A stretch of 64,000 nucleotides of DNA from Puniceicoccaceae bacterium K14 (GTDB taxonomy: Bacteria; Verrucomicrobiota; Verrucomicrobiia; Opitutales; Opitutaceae). The position numbers and the translations under genes are program-made. Below the pieces are notes generated by a model. The model did no database searches. It was not told where the DNA came from and saw nothing but the letters and a program-made list of their open reading frames with translations. How positions within the stretch are numbered: position 1 is the stretch's first letter; each line of letters starts with the position of its first letter. The DNA is taken from NCBI GenBank assembly GCA_022538095.1, contig JAKYXN010000012.1, positions 1-64,000 on the forward strand, read 5' to 3'. Of this stretch, positions 55,835-64,000 are shown one piece after another.

Positions 55835-56084
55835 TTTAGTAGTAATAGGGATATATTCAAAATTTGGATTTTATACGTAAGCGAATCCAAGCTCTTGCAT
55901 AATTTGCAACGTATCTCACCCGACCGACCCATTCAGAATTATCCCAATTCCAAATGGATACTGGCAGGTTATACTCAAGATCAAGTGTCTCTGCCTGGAT
56001 CAAAATAGTCAAAATCTCGCCCGTTCAATAGCTTGAACAACTATGGGTTATTTAAACTCACACAATCGCCCCAGGCAACAACAG

Positions 56085-56122
56085 CACAAAACAAAGCGCC
56101 CCTTCCAAATAGAAGGAGCGCT
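56085..56122 (-). terminator. Terminator after the TonB-dependent receptor
   Basis: An 11-bp stem with one mismatch (AGCGCCCCTTC at 56095-56105, GAAGGAGCGCT at 56112-56122), followed on the minus strand by TTTGTTTT, about 42 bp after the receptor stop. The remaining 55835-56084 shows nothing further. Confidence 0.75.
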
Positions 56123-56163
56123 CGTCACGGTTTATCAGATAGACCTAGCTGCCCAGTACAAAT

Positions 56164-59100
56164 TTAGAAATCAAATGTGGTAGAGAAAATGAATGTTCTG
56201 GGTGTTTGCACCTTATACAAAGCCACTTCACCTGTGGACGTTGCAACTTGTGGAAGAAGATCGTCGTCATCGAGAATATTTCGAATATTCAGCTGGAAAC
56301 GCGCATTCACCTTATCGTTGAACAATTTTGTTTTATAAGAGAACCATGCATCGATATCCGTAACGCCATCATCTTTATACGGATTATCTATGTCAGGTGT
56401 GACTCGACCATCAATAATCTCCACAGGCAAACCGATGGTTCGCTCATCCCGCCAGCGAATCGCCCCACCAACTCCAAACCCTTCCAGCTTACCTTCCGTA
56501 AATTGGTAGTTATTTACCAAATTCGCTCTCCACTCAGGAACACGGTCAGTCGGTTGTCCTTCGACAGCAGTTGCTAGATCCAGAAAGTCGAAGAAAATAT
56601 TCTTATCAATCCACTCTTGAACGGTCTGCTCGTCATCAACGGCAACCTGTCCATTTTCACTATTAAATGCACGATCAGAGAATTTCATCCACTCAGCGAG
56701 CCTCTCGTTTTCGATGTATTCTCGGTATGTATTCGCGATATTTGTCTCAGTAGACTCAGTCTTAGAGGCATTAAAGGAAATACGCCAATTTTTTGTGGGA
56801 TTGTAAGTAGCGGTTATCTCCAACCCATCAGCGACCAGATCCGATAAGACATTCGCTAAGAGAGCATCTGCAGTTGAACTTGTATCATAATTCTCCGGGA
56901 GCTTAAATGTACCTGAAATTGGAGGTGTCGTAGGGTCCTCAACCCAGCTAGCAAGTCGAGTCTCGATAGAGTTAAAGTCCCATCGCAAACCATCAAACTG
57001 TTGAGACGTATTCCTCGTCTGACTGTTTTCGTACCAATTTAGCTTTAGGAAAAAATTTCCATCCAAAAGTTCAAAACGCACGCCATAGTCTTCGCCTTCA
57101 CCCGAACTTGGGTCATGAAAATTACCAGTAGCTACATTAAGTCCCGCTGTTCCAGCAATGCGATTGGAAGACTCATTGTAGTGGAACGATAACCACGGCA
57201 GTGGAAAAACGACAATACCTTTCGTTTCCTGGCCTCCACTTTCATCCAAGTCAGGATCACTCAAATCTGGCGCACTAAGCTTAGAGATATCCTGCTGACG
57301 GGTATTGTAAGGAGCAGGCGCGTTGTCCTCCCTTGATGTCGTGATAATTTTGCTCTTAAAATCATCCCAACGTTTTCCATAGGTTACGACTACCTTGCCG
57401 TCCAAAAACGAACTTTGCGTAGCCAGCATTCTTCCTTCAGTCTCTTCTGTCTTAAAACTACCACCAGCCCAAACGCCGTATTCCAAAGATGGATCTGGTC
57501 GGAATGCCACAAGCAGACTGTCATAACCTGCATATGGCTCGTTATCTAATCCGGTGACATGTTTGTTCGGATCCAAATAGAAAGTACTCCCCGCAGGGTC
57601 TGACGGGTCATCGAGATACGTTCTGTGGTAAGCTCGAAAATTCGCTGCACTAGAACCTGTTCCTACTATTGCGATGTCATCAGGAACAGTCGGGTAGATT
57701 GAGCCTCGATAATTTTGGTTTCCTTCCTCAAGCTCGGATTTATCAACTAACCCCGCCAAATTGTGTTTTCCAAGCCAACGAGACCAGCCGTCTCTTTCTG
57801 TAAAATCCAATTCGTAGGAAGCAGTCAGACGGGCATTTTCTGAATCTGCGAGTTGCGTCGACCCACGAGACCAGCTCTCTGTGTAATACTTTCCTCGATT
57901 CGGGTTCAAAACGGGTTCAGCATCTGGATCAACTGAAGGTAGATAACGCTCGACATCGATTCTTAACACCTGATCCGAACCACGCAACCAATCTGTGAAA
58001 TCTTGATCCCTAGATTCCTTTTGGTAAGCGAATTCTAAGAACAAATTATCTAAGATTTGTTGCTCTACAAACAAAGACCCTGAATATCCATTCGCCTCAG
58101 TAACTGTCGCGCCTCCTAAATTTATATCATAAGGATAAATAGACTCATCGGTAAGGCTTCGTCCAAAATTGTCTACGGATTCTACGCCCTCCAGTTGTTG
58201 AGGAAGCCTCGATGTGGCCCCACCCCCACGTGAATTACCTAACATGTTGTAACTTGGAATCTCTTCGAAAGCCCCAGTAACTAAAACAATACGATTGAAA
58301 CCATTCGCAAAGGGTGTGGTGTTATCCTTCAAGTCTCCTTCCGCCCAATACAAGCGAGGGTCTAACGGATCCGTGATACCCAATTCTGCCATCATTTCTT
58401 CGCGATACTCTAAATAAGGCGTTACTCCGTCCCTAATCAACGTATTCCGTGGAATATTGGCCTCACGATCAATATTTTCAATACTAGCGCGAACAGTCGT
58501 CCTTTCCCATGGCTTATAACTTAACGTAGCAAAGAATCGCTCTTTCCGATCAAAGCTCGGCTTTTTCCAGTTTTTCTCATTTTCATATAATCCGCCTACC
58601 CGTATTGCTAATTTATTTTCTATCAGCTCGTGATTTACATTAAAATTCATTCTATACGAATCTTCACTATCAAATCTAAAACCAATTTGATTCGCATTGG
58701 TGAAGTTCGCTTTCATTGATCCTTGATTGATAACCCCGCCAGGAGAGCCCAACCCAAAGAGAATAGCATTTGGCCCGCTGTTAAAAGTAAACCTATCGCT
58801 ATTGTAGGCATCAATTTGAAATAGAGTTGGAAAAAAGTCGCGTGTCTTACTAGCATTCGCCAAACCTCTTACGCGAGCTGCTGTATTCAATTTTTCTACA
58901 CCTATTTGACCATCATCTTTAGGGTCGCCATAATACTCTCTACTGCCTTCTACGTTCAGGGAATAAAGCTGAGCATCTTCTATATTTGTCGCAGCAATGT
59001 CCTGCAAAAACTCTTCTGTCATAATGTCAACTTGAGCAGATACATTCTTCAAAGAAGTCGAAATACGGGTTCCCGCTAATGTCTGAGCTGCTCGGTATCC

Positions 59101-59268
59101 AAGGTCATCACCTGCATCCACGGCAAATGGACTCAATTCATAAACCTCTTCATCGGTTTCTTCGTCCTGAGCACTTAAACAGGCGCTCCCTGCAACACAT
59201 CCAATTAGGAAGGAATTGAACCATCTAAAAAAGGTTCTTTTTTGGTCATTTTGTATTAATATATCCAT
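56164..59268 (-). CDS. TonB-dependent outer-membrane receptor
   Basis: A 1034-residue outer-membrane transporter. A signal peptide ends near SAQ (about 34). There is a YELSPFAVDAGDDLGYRAAQTLAGTRI plug start of the type seen in Opitutae, a plug domain to ~200, then the 22-strand barrel ending in the aromatic TFIFSTTFDF. It has no SusD partner, so the locus is not of Bacteroidetes type. Position beside a LacI regulator and glycan enzymes suggests an oligosaccharide substrate. Confidence 0.93.
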   Translation of the reverse strand: MDILIQNDQKRTFFRWFNSFLIGCVAGSACLSAQDEETDEEVYELSPFAVDAGDDLGYRAAQTLAGTRISTSLKNVSAQVDIMTEEFLQDIAATNIEDAQLYSLNVEGSREYYGDPKDDGQIGVEKLNTAARVRGLANASKTRDFFPTLFQIDAYNSDRFTFNSGPNAILFGLGSPGGVINQGSMKANFTNANQIGFRFDSEDSYRMNFNVNHELIENKLAIRVGGLYENEKNWKKPSFDRKERFFATLSYKPWERTTVRASIENIDREANIPRNTLIRDGVTPYLEYREEMMAELGITDPLDPRLYWAEGDLKDNTTPFANGFNRIVLVTGAFEEIPSYNMLGNSRGGGATSRLPQQLEGVESVDNFGRSLTDESIYPYDINLGGATVTEANGYSGSLFVEQQILDNLFLEFAYQKESRDQDFTDWLRGSDQVLRIDVERYLPSVDPDAEPVLNPNRGKYYTESWSRGSTQLADSENARLTASYELDFTERDGWSRWLGKHNLAGLVDKSELEEGNQNYRGSIYPTVPDDIAIVGTGSSAANFRAYHRTYLDDPSDPAGSTFYLDPNKHVTGLDNEPYAGYDSLLVAFRPDPSLEYGVWAGGSFKTEETEGRMLATQSSFLDGKVVVTYGKRWDDFKSKIITTSREDNAPAPYNTRQQDISKLSAPDLSDPDLDESGGQETKGIVVFPLPWLSFHYNESSNRIAGTAGLNVATGNFHDPSSGEGEDYGVRFELLDGNFFLKLNWYENSQTRNTSQQFDGLRWDFNSIETRLASWVEDPTTPPISGTFKLPENYDTSSTADALLANVLSDLVADGLEITATYNPTKNWRISFNASKTESTETNIANTYREYIENERLAEWMKFSDRAFNSENGQVAVDDEQTVQEWIDKNIFFDFLDLATAVEGQPTDRVPEWRANLVNNYQFTEGKLEGFGVGGAIRWRDERTIGLPVEIIDGRVTPDIDNPYKDDGVTDIDAWFSYKTKLFNDKVNARFQLNIRNILDDDDLLPQVATSTGEVALYKVQTPRTFIFSTTFDF

Positions 59269-59302
59269 AACGAGTATAGGTAGTTTGAGGGAATTGTTCC
59301 GT

Positions 59303-59314
59303 ATTCACATGAAT
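59303..59314. promoter_or_regulatory. ATTCA/TGAAT dyad upstream of the receptor gene
   Basis: ATTCA-CA-TGAAT lies 35-46 bp upstream of the receptor start. It shares the half site of the palindrome in front of the LacI gene, but with shorter spacing. Candidate operator. Confidence 0.4.
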
Positions 59315-59489
59315 TGGAACATATGAGTTAAAAGGGATGTTGCGAAAATGAAGATTGGGGTAAAATTAATCTTCGCAAATGGTTACTGGAGAGGGTCAGA
59401 TAGTTTAACGTTTAGAACCATAAACAGGATAGCGCTTTTTGGATCTTACTTTAAGATAGGATATAAATATTCTATTTCAAGATTGCCAT

Positions 59490-59507
59490 TATTCAATAGA
59501 TTGAATA
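59490..59507. promoter_or_regulatory. 18-bp near-palindrome before the LacI gene
   Basis: TATTCAA-TAGA-TTGAATA has perfect 7-bp arms and ends 10 bp before the LacI start codon. Likely an autoregulatory operator for this LacI-family protein. Confidence 0.6.
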
Positions 59508-59517
59508 TCGATTTATC

Positions 59518-60504
59518 ATGAAAAAAGCTTCTACCCTGAAAGAGGTCGCTTCAGTCGCAAAATGCCACCCAAGCACCGTATCATTGGCTTTAAGAAACGA
59601 TCCTCGAATTCCTGAGGAAACGCGTGAGCGAATTCAAAAAATAGCAAACGACCTTGGCTATAGCGCCAACCCGCTGGTTTCAGCTTGGGTTTCTGCCCGC
59701 AGAGCAGGCAGGCCTGTTCATCAACACGTTTCTGCAGCCTACCTCACTTGCGAAGACAATGAATTTGACTGGCCAGCGGACGAGCACTTGAGAAGCATTT
59801 TTAAAGGAGCTCAAAAACAATCGGAGAACCATGGTTTCAGGTTGACCGAATTTAGATTTCGCAATCGCAAGCAAGAGGTTGCGAGGCTAAATCAGATTCT
59901 ATCTACAAGAGGCGTGAGAGGAGTCATTTTCGGTCCCACCCTTCACCATCAGAACATTACTGGATTAGAATGGGAAAGATACTCGCTCATCACAATTGGA
60001 TACGGCCTAACCTCTCCTTCACTCCACCGAGTTGCCCAAGATCATCACGCTGGAATTACGGGGGCCTTCAGCGAATTCCTAAAAAAAGGCTATAGCCGCA
60101 TTGGCCTCGCATTCACCCTACAGCACAATGCTACTAGACTCGAACGCTGGGTTTGCGTGTATCAATACGAGCAAATCCGCTATGCTAAATCAAGAAATCG
60201 TTTGCCTGTATTTAGCGCAAAAAGCAAAGATCCCATGATTGAAGCCAAAGAATGGATACAGAGCGCTAAGCCAGATGCGATAATTACAGACAACCCTTCT
60301 GCTTGGACAGAAACTGGAATACCAACACTCGGCTTCACCCATTCATCCTCTAAACCCTATTCTGGTGTCCAACATGATAATAGCCATATCGGAATTAGAG
60401 CTATGGACCTTTTAGCTTACATGGTCCTCAACAACGAACGAGGGATACCAGAAGCGCGACAAACAGTATTGATCGAACCCTCCAGCGTTGTCAGTTCCCC
60501 TTAA
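59518..60504 (+). CDS. LacI-family transcriptional regulator
   Basis: A 328-residue repressor. The N-terminal helix-turn-helix (TLKEVASVAKCHPSTVSLALRNDPRIPEETRERIQKIANDLGYSANP) and hinge are clear, followed by a periplasmic-binding-protein-like effector domain (GVRGVIFGPTLH ... IRAMDLLAYMVLNN). The effector is probably a sugar linked to the adjacent glycan genes. It is divergent from the TonB-dependent receptor and upstream of the PmoA-like gene. Confidence 0.92.
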   Translation: MKKASTLKEVASVAKCHPSTVSLALRNDPRIPEETRERIQKIANDLGYSANPLVSAWVSARRAGRPVHQHVSAAYLTCEDNEFDWPADEHLRSIFKGAQKQSENHGFRLTEFRFRNRKQEVARLNQILSTRGVRGVIFGPTLHHQNITGLEWERYSLITIGYGLTSPSLHRVAQDHHAGITGAFSEFLKKGYSRIGLAFTLQHNATRLERWVCVYQYEQIRYAKSRNRLPVFSAKSKDPMIEAKEWIQSAKPDAIITDNPSAWTETGIPTLGFTHSSSKPYSGVQHDNSHIGIRAMDLLAYMVLNNERGIPEARQTVLIEPSSVVSSP

Positions 60505-60591
60505 CCGAATCTGCCCAGCAAATTCAGTCAATCCATCGAATAGGTTAAACATTGACCATCCCATTTAAAGCGATCGGTAGATACTCTATCT

Positions 60592-61533
60592 ATGAAGCGC
60601 ATTTTAATAGTAATCCTTTTCTCCTTTAGCTTGGGCAATCCGTCTCCCGCTATTGAATTATCGGTCAACGAATCAGACGACGCTATCACTGTTTACCGAG
60701 ACCTTAAACCAATTCTTAACTACCAAAAATCCGTTATGGACTCTCCACCAGGAGAATCAGATTTATTTCAACGAAGCGGATTTATACACCCCATTTATAC
60801 ACCAGCAGGTAAAATCGTAACCTCAATTCATCCACCGGAAAGTATTCATCATATGGGTATGTGGCATGCGTGGGTGCATGCTAATTTTCGCGATCGCGAA
60901 ATTGATTTTTGGAATCTCAAGAAAGGGGTGGGAACAGTCCGATATGTGTCTACTTCAAAGATACAAAGGAACAAAAATACAATTGAGTTTTCCGTTAGAC
61001 AAAACCATGTCGCATTGCAATTCGCCGAAAACCAAGAAGAAGTAATCCTTGAGGAGCTATTCACAATCAGAGTTTTTAGCGACGAGTATTCCAATATTTT
61101 TGACTACGAAATAGTCCAACGAAATGTTACCGACGTCCCCCTGGAACTACCCGTTCATCGCTACGGAGGGGGCATCGCCTATCGAGCGCCTGAGAATTGG
61201 GGTGAGACCCAAGACGCCTACTTAACTTCGGAAGGACACGACCGTACAACTGGGCACACAACCCGAGGTCGTTGGTGCGCCATGCATGGTCCAGTAGGAG
61301 ATGGCATTGCTACTGTCGTAATCATGTGTCACCCTTTAAACAACGATGCTCCCCAACGCATGCGCATTCGCCCCAAAAATAGAGTATTCTTCAACTACGT
61401 GCCTACTCAAGAAAACGAGTCAAGCATCCAACCCGGCAAATGCCTAAGCATGAAGTATCGCGTTCTAACATTCGACGATAGGCCAAGCGTAAATACAATC
61501 GAGAAATACTGGAAAGCATTCGCATCTGAATAA
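60592..61533 (+). CDS. PmoA-like (DUF6807) exported protein
   Basis: A 313-residue protein with a signal peptide (1-21) and the PmoA-like/DUF6807 fold: PAGKIVTSIHPPESIHHMGMWHAW, conserved histidines, and GDGIATVVIMCHPLN. Despite the name, the family has no shown link to methane oxidation; it occurs in PVC and Bacteroidota carbohydrate loci. It follows the LacI gene by 87 bp and is convergent with the beta-mannosidase. Confidence 0.82.
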   Translation: MKRILIVILFSFSLGNPSPAIELSVNESDDAITVYRDLKPILNYQKSVMDSPPGESDLFQRSGFIHPIYTPAGKIVTSIHPPESIHHMGMWHAWVHANFRDREIDFWNLKKGVGTVRYVSTSKIQRNKNTIEFSVRQNHVALQFAENQEEVILEELFTIRVFSDEYSNIFDYEIVQRNVTDVPLELPVHRYGGGIAYRAPENWGETQDAYLTSEGHDRTTGHTTRGRWCAMHGPVGDGIATVVIMCHPLNNDAPQRMRIRPKNRVFFNYVPTQENESSIQPGKCLSMKYRVLTFDDRPSVNTIEKYWKAFASE

Positions 61534-61562
61534 ATCATCCAAGGACAGCTGTCTCAAAAGCT

Positions 61563-64000
61563 TCAGTATGTATCCACAAGACTCTTCACCTTGATTTGAC
61601 TAACCAAACTCTCAAGACTCAATTGTTGTTGCGGATAAATAACCACTGAATACTCAAGCTCTGGTCGAACGTGAAAGAAATTATCCGAAAACCTTGCATC
61701 CGATTCAGATAATTCTAGCCAAAGCCAAAGCCCTACAGCTTGCACACTCAAGTTCGCAGTAAAAGAGCCGTCATCGTTTTCAGATACATCAATATTCGTC
61801 CCAATGTCCTTGCGTAATTCCATATGCTTAGGCCTCGATAAGAATATGGAATTCTTGGAAGCGTGCCCATTGCACGTCTCTACTTCCAACCATACGACGA
61901 CCTCACGATTCACAGCTTCAGAACACACCGACCGCAATTCAATTGTTTCCACAAACCGACTCGCATTCGCCTCCAAACACACATCACCGCCTCCCACTTG
62001 AAGCGTTTTGCCTCCTAAATCAGTAATCTCCCAAGAAACCTTCGCTTTCGTATCTTCAAGCAAATCGCTCACAAGGTAAATATCCACACTGCTTGTATCA
62101 ATCTGTTCTACTCCACTCACTAATACCGGAGCGTAAAACCGTTTCGCCATATAATGCAGAGCCTTCCAACGGCCATTATAATCGATGGAAGACCAGCTAG
62201 CAACTGGCCAATAGTCATTAAGCTGCCAATACAAACTTCCCATACAACGGGGCTTATTTCGTCGCCAATGTTCAACAGCATAGGTAATCGCCATTCCCTG
62301 CAGGATCTGGGAAACCCACAGCGTATTGTCGAACCCCACCGGCAATCGATACCACGATAGCATGTATTGCATAATGGTGGAATTCCCAATGCCAGAGCGT
62401 TGATGATGCTCCATCACGAAGGAAGTGATATTCCTATCCTCAAGATTTGTGTATCCATAAACCGTTTTAGGCTCAGGAAACGATTGAAAACCGTACTCGC
62501 TACAGAAACGATGAAAACTCGTTCGATACCATTCAAAGGGCTCTTTTTCATGCCAAACCGCCCAAAGATGGGCATCCCCTCGATCAGGACTTTGCGGATC
62601 AGAAAGATCCTCTGATGAATGTGGGCTCCCAGGCCAATAATTGCCGCCGGGGTGCCAACGCTCTACGACACGCATCAGAGCATCTAAAAAGAAACTCTTA
62701 TAGTCTTCCTTTAACATGTGTCGGTGAGTCACGGAATCACCAATGGAAAAGCATTCTAATTCGTTGTTGCCACACCAAAGAGCTAGGGCCGGAAAATGAT
62801 GAAGCCGCTTCACCTGTTCCTCAGCCTCAGCCAGGGCAGTTGCACGGAACTCGGGTTCGTCAACCGGCGGCTTGTTACAGGCGTACAAAAAATCTTGCCA
62901 AACCAAAATGCCGTGCTCTGCGCAAAGTTCGTAGAAAAAATCCGGTTCATAGATTCCCCCACCCCAAACGCGGAGCATGTTCATATGAGCACTAGCTGAA
63001 TCCTTTATCAATCGTTCATAATCATCTCTAGTCGCTCGAGAGAGAACTGCATCTACCGGTATCCAATTTGCCCCCTTTATAAAAGTAGGTACTCCATTCA
63101 CTACAAACTGGAAACTCTCTCCCCACTCATCTTCGTGCCTATCCAAAACAATAGACCGAAACCCAATCTGCCTACTGCAGAAATCAAGGACGTTCCCCTC
63201 TTTGTCGCTAAGAATAAATGATAGCTTATAAAGAGCCTGATTCCCCATCCCATTTGGCCACCAAAGTTCAGGATTCTTAACATCAATCGCTACCTCGTCA
63301 TTACCATCAAGAAAGGGGCAATTCACCTCAGTAAGAGTTTTCCTTCCTCTTTTCAGCACTATTTTTCCCATCAATCCTTCACAAAAAACTTCGTCGTAAT
63401 CGATCAATGGATTCACTTTTAGGGTAGCGTTTTCGCCATCAAGATTCTGCTGTATTTGCAAATATTCGATGCGAGGCTTAGAAAAACCCAACAATTTGAT
63501 GTCACGCCAAATTCCACACGTAACCGCCTTTGTTCCCCAATCCCATCCGAAATTACAATACTCCTTTCGGATCAGCGAGTAAGGAGCTGCGACCATGCTT
63601 GACTTCCAAAAAAAGGGAATTTCACGATCATTAGCTACCGTACAGTAGTTTACTGCAGAATCGAATCGGATCGAAATTAGGTTTTCGCCTTCAATAATAA
63701 ATTTAGATACATCCCATTCCCAGCTACGATGCATGTTATCAGTCTTCGCCAGCTCTTTCCCGTTTATTGTTACCGTAGCGAGCGTATCCAATCCTTCACA
63801 TGAAATATTAATCCTCAAGTTCGAAACAAACTCCTTCGTAGCCACAAAATAGCGACTGTATACCCAGTCGTTTTTTCCAATCCAGCCTTGCGAGTTCTCA
63901 TTGTCTCGATAAAACGGATCCTCAATCTTGTTCGCTCGTATTAGATCATAGTACAAATCTCCCGGCACTTCGCCTTCTAACTCTACTTTGCGATCAAGGC
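61563..64000 (-). CDS. Beta-mannosidase, GH2 family (partial)
   Basis: The visible 811 residues run from the window edge to the stop; the frame is open through 64000, so the N-terminus lies outside. It has the GH2 beta-mannosidase order: sugar-binding domain (GDLYYDLIRANKIEDPFYRDNE), CNFGWDWGTKAVTCGIWRDI, then the TIM barrel with MNMLRVWGGGIYEPDFFYELCAEHGILVWQDF, acid/base Glu in WCGNNELE and nucleophile Glu in FCSEYGFQSFPE. It cleaves terminal beta-mannosyl residues. No signal peptide can be judged. Confidence 0.92.
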   Translation of the reverse strand, partial: LDRKVELEGEVPGDLYYDLIRANKIEDPFYRDNENSQGWIGKNDWVYSRYFVATKEFVSNLRINISCEGLDTLATVTINGKELAKTDNMHRSWEWDVSKFIIEGENLISIRFDSAVNYCTVANDREIPFFWKSSMVAAPYSLIRKEYCNFGWDWGTKAVTCGIWRDIKLLGFSKPRIEYLQIQQNLDGENATLKVNPLIDYDEVFCEGLMGKIVLKRGRKTLTEVNCPFLDGNDEVAIDVKNPELWWPNGMGNQALYKLSFILSDKEGNVLDFCSRQIGFRSIVLDRHEDEWGESFQFVVNGVPTFIKGANWIPVDAVLSRATRDDYERLIKDSASAHMNMLRVWGGGIYEPDFFYELCAEHGILVWQDFLYACNKPPVDEPEFRATALAEAEEQVKRLHHFPALALWCGNNELECFSIGDSVTHRHMLKEDYKSFFLDALMRVVERWHPGGNYWPGSPHSSEDLSDPQSPDRGDAHLWAVWHEKEPFEWYRTSFHRFCSEYGFQSFPEPKTVYGYTNLEDRNITSFVMEHHQRSGIGNSTIMQYMLSWYRLPVGFDNTLWVSQILQGMAITYAVEHWRRNKPRCMGSLYWQLNDYWPVASWSSIDYNGRWKALHYMAKRFYAPVLVSGVEQIDTSSVDIYLVSDLLEDTKAKVSWEITDLGGKTLQVGGGDVCLEANASRFVETIELRSVCSEAVNREVVVWLEVETCNGHASKNSIFLSRPKHMELRKDIGTNIDVSENDDGSFTANLSVQAVGLWLWLELSESDARFSDNFFHVRPELEYSVVIYPQQQLSLESLVSQIKVKSLVDTY

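Noticed and set aside
60592-61533. Methane mono-oxygenase subunit
   Set aside because: The family name PmoA-like is misleading; no pmoB or pmoC is present and the protein is soluble and exported, in a sugar locus.

Overview
The window looks like chromosomal DNA from a free-living, probably marine member of the Verrucomicrobiota, most likely the Opitutales/Puniceicoccales side. This is inferred from two short secreted proteins ending in a VPDGG-type CTERM sorting tail (a variant of the verrucomicrobial VPDSG-CTERM signal), a large TonB-dependent receptor of the kind common in Opitutae, a DUF2339 membrane protein, a MuiA/DUF4139 protein, and a PmoA-like/beta-mannosidase/Gfo-Idh sugar locus. No rRNA, CRISPR array, prophage or insertion sequence is visible. 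One tRNA (Ala, anticodon GGC) is present.

Region by region. 1-4 kb: a structured intergenic repeat, then uvrA followed by a small secreted protein. 4-7.2 kb: a solitary Hpt protein and a phage-shock module, with pspF divergent from pspABC and a sigma-54-like promoter plus a 16-bp palindrome between them. 7.2-14.4 kb: a membrane-inserted P-loop ATPase of KAP-like layout, a cysteine heptad-repeat secreted protein, a MuiA-like protein flanked by two poly-C tracts, and DUF2339. 14.4-19.2 kb: a large secreted subtilase behind a XerC/D-type recombinase. 19.2-19.9 kb: two full and one truncated copy of a ~116-bp repeat that can fold into a ladder of stems and opposed hairpins. 19.9-25.5 kb: mazG and an operon encoding a CrtI-like oxidoreductase, FabZ-like, FabI-like, OleA-like and OleB-like proteins, with no oleC or oleD here.

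25.6-31.2 kb: cyclophilin, two VPDGG-CTERM proteins, ilvB with a valine-rich leader peptide and attenuator terminator, and an M29 aminopeptidase. 31.2-37.7 kb: gene-poor, with azurin, an XRE regulator with paired operator-like repeats, and a beta-helix/LamG secreted protein; it also holds a decayed membrane-protein reading frame. 37.7-50.8 kb: hemH, tRNA-Ala, a TolQ/TolR/TolA-like system, tmk-holB, the imuA-imuB-dnaE2 mutagenesis cassette, a potassium channel with a zinc ribbon, and a PCMT-like methyltransferase. 50.8-64 kb: ApbE-like, Agl23-like and discoidin-domain genes, a Gfo/Idh/MocA oxidoreductase with a small membrane protein, a TonB-dependent receptor, a LacI regulator, a PmoA-like protein and a beta-mannosidase that runs off the window; the last group reads as a mannose-containing glycan uptake and degradation locus.

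Most notable observations: the lipid/hydrocarbon operon with a dedicated reductive cycle next to OleA and OleB, the ladder-folding tandem repeats beside a tyrosine recombinase gene, the valine-rich ilvB attenuator, and the cysteine heptad protein with two dyads upstream. All functions are assigned by reading motifs in the sequence; no database search was run.
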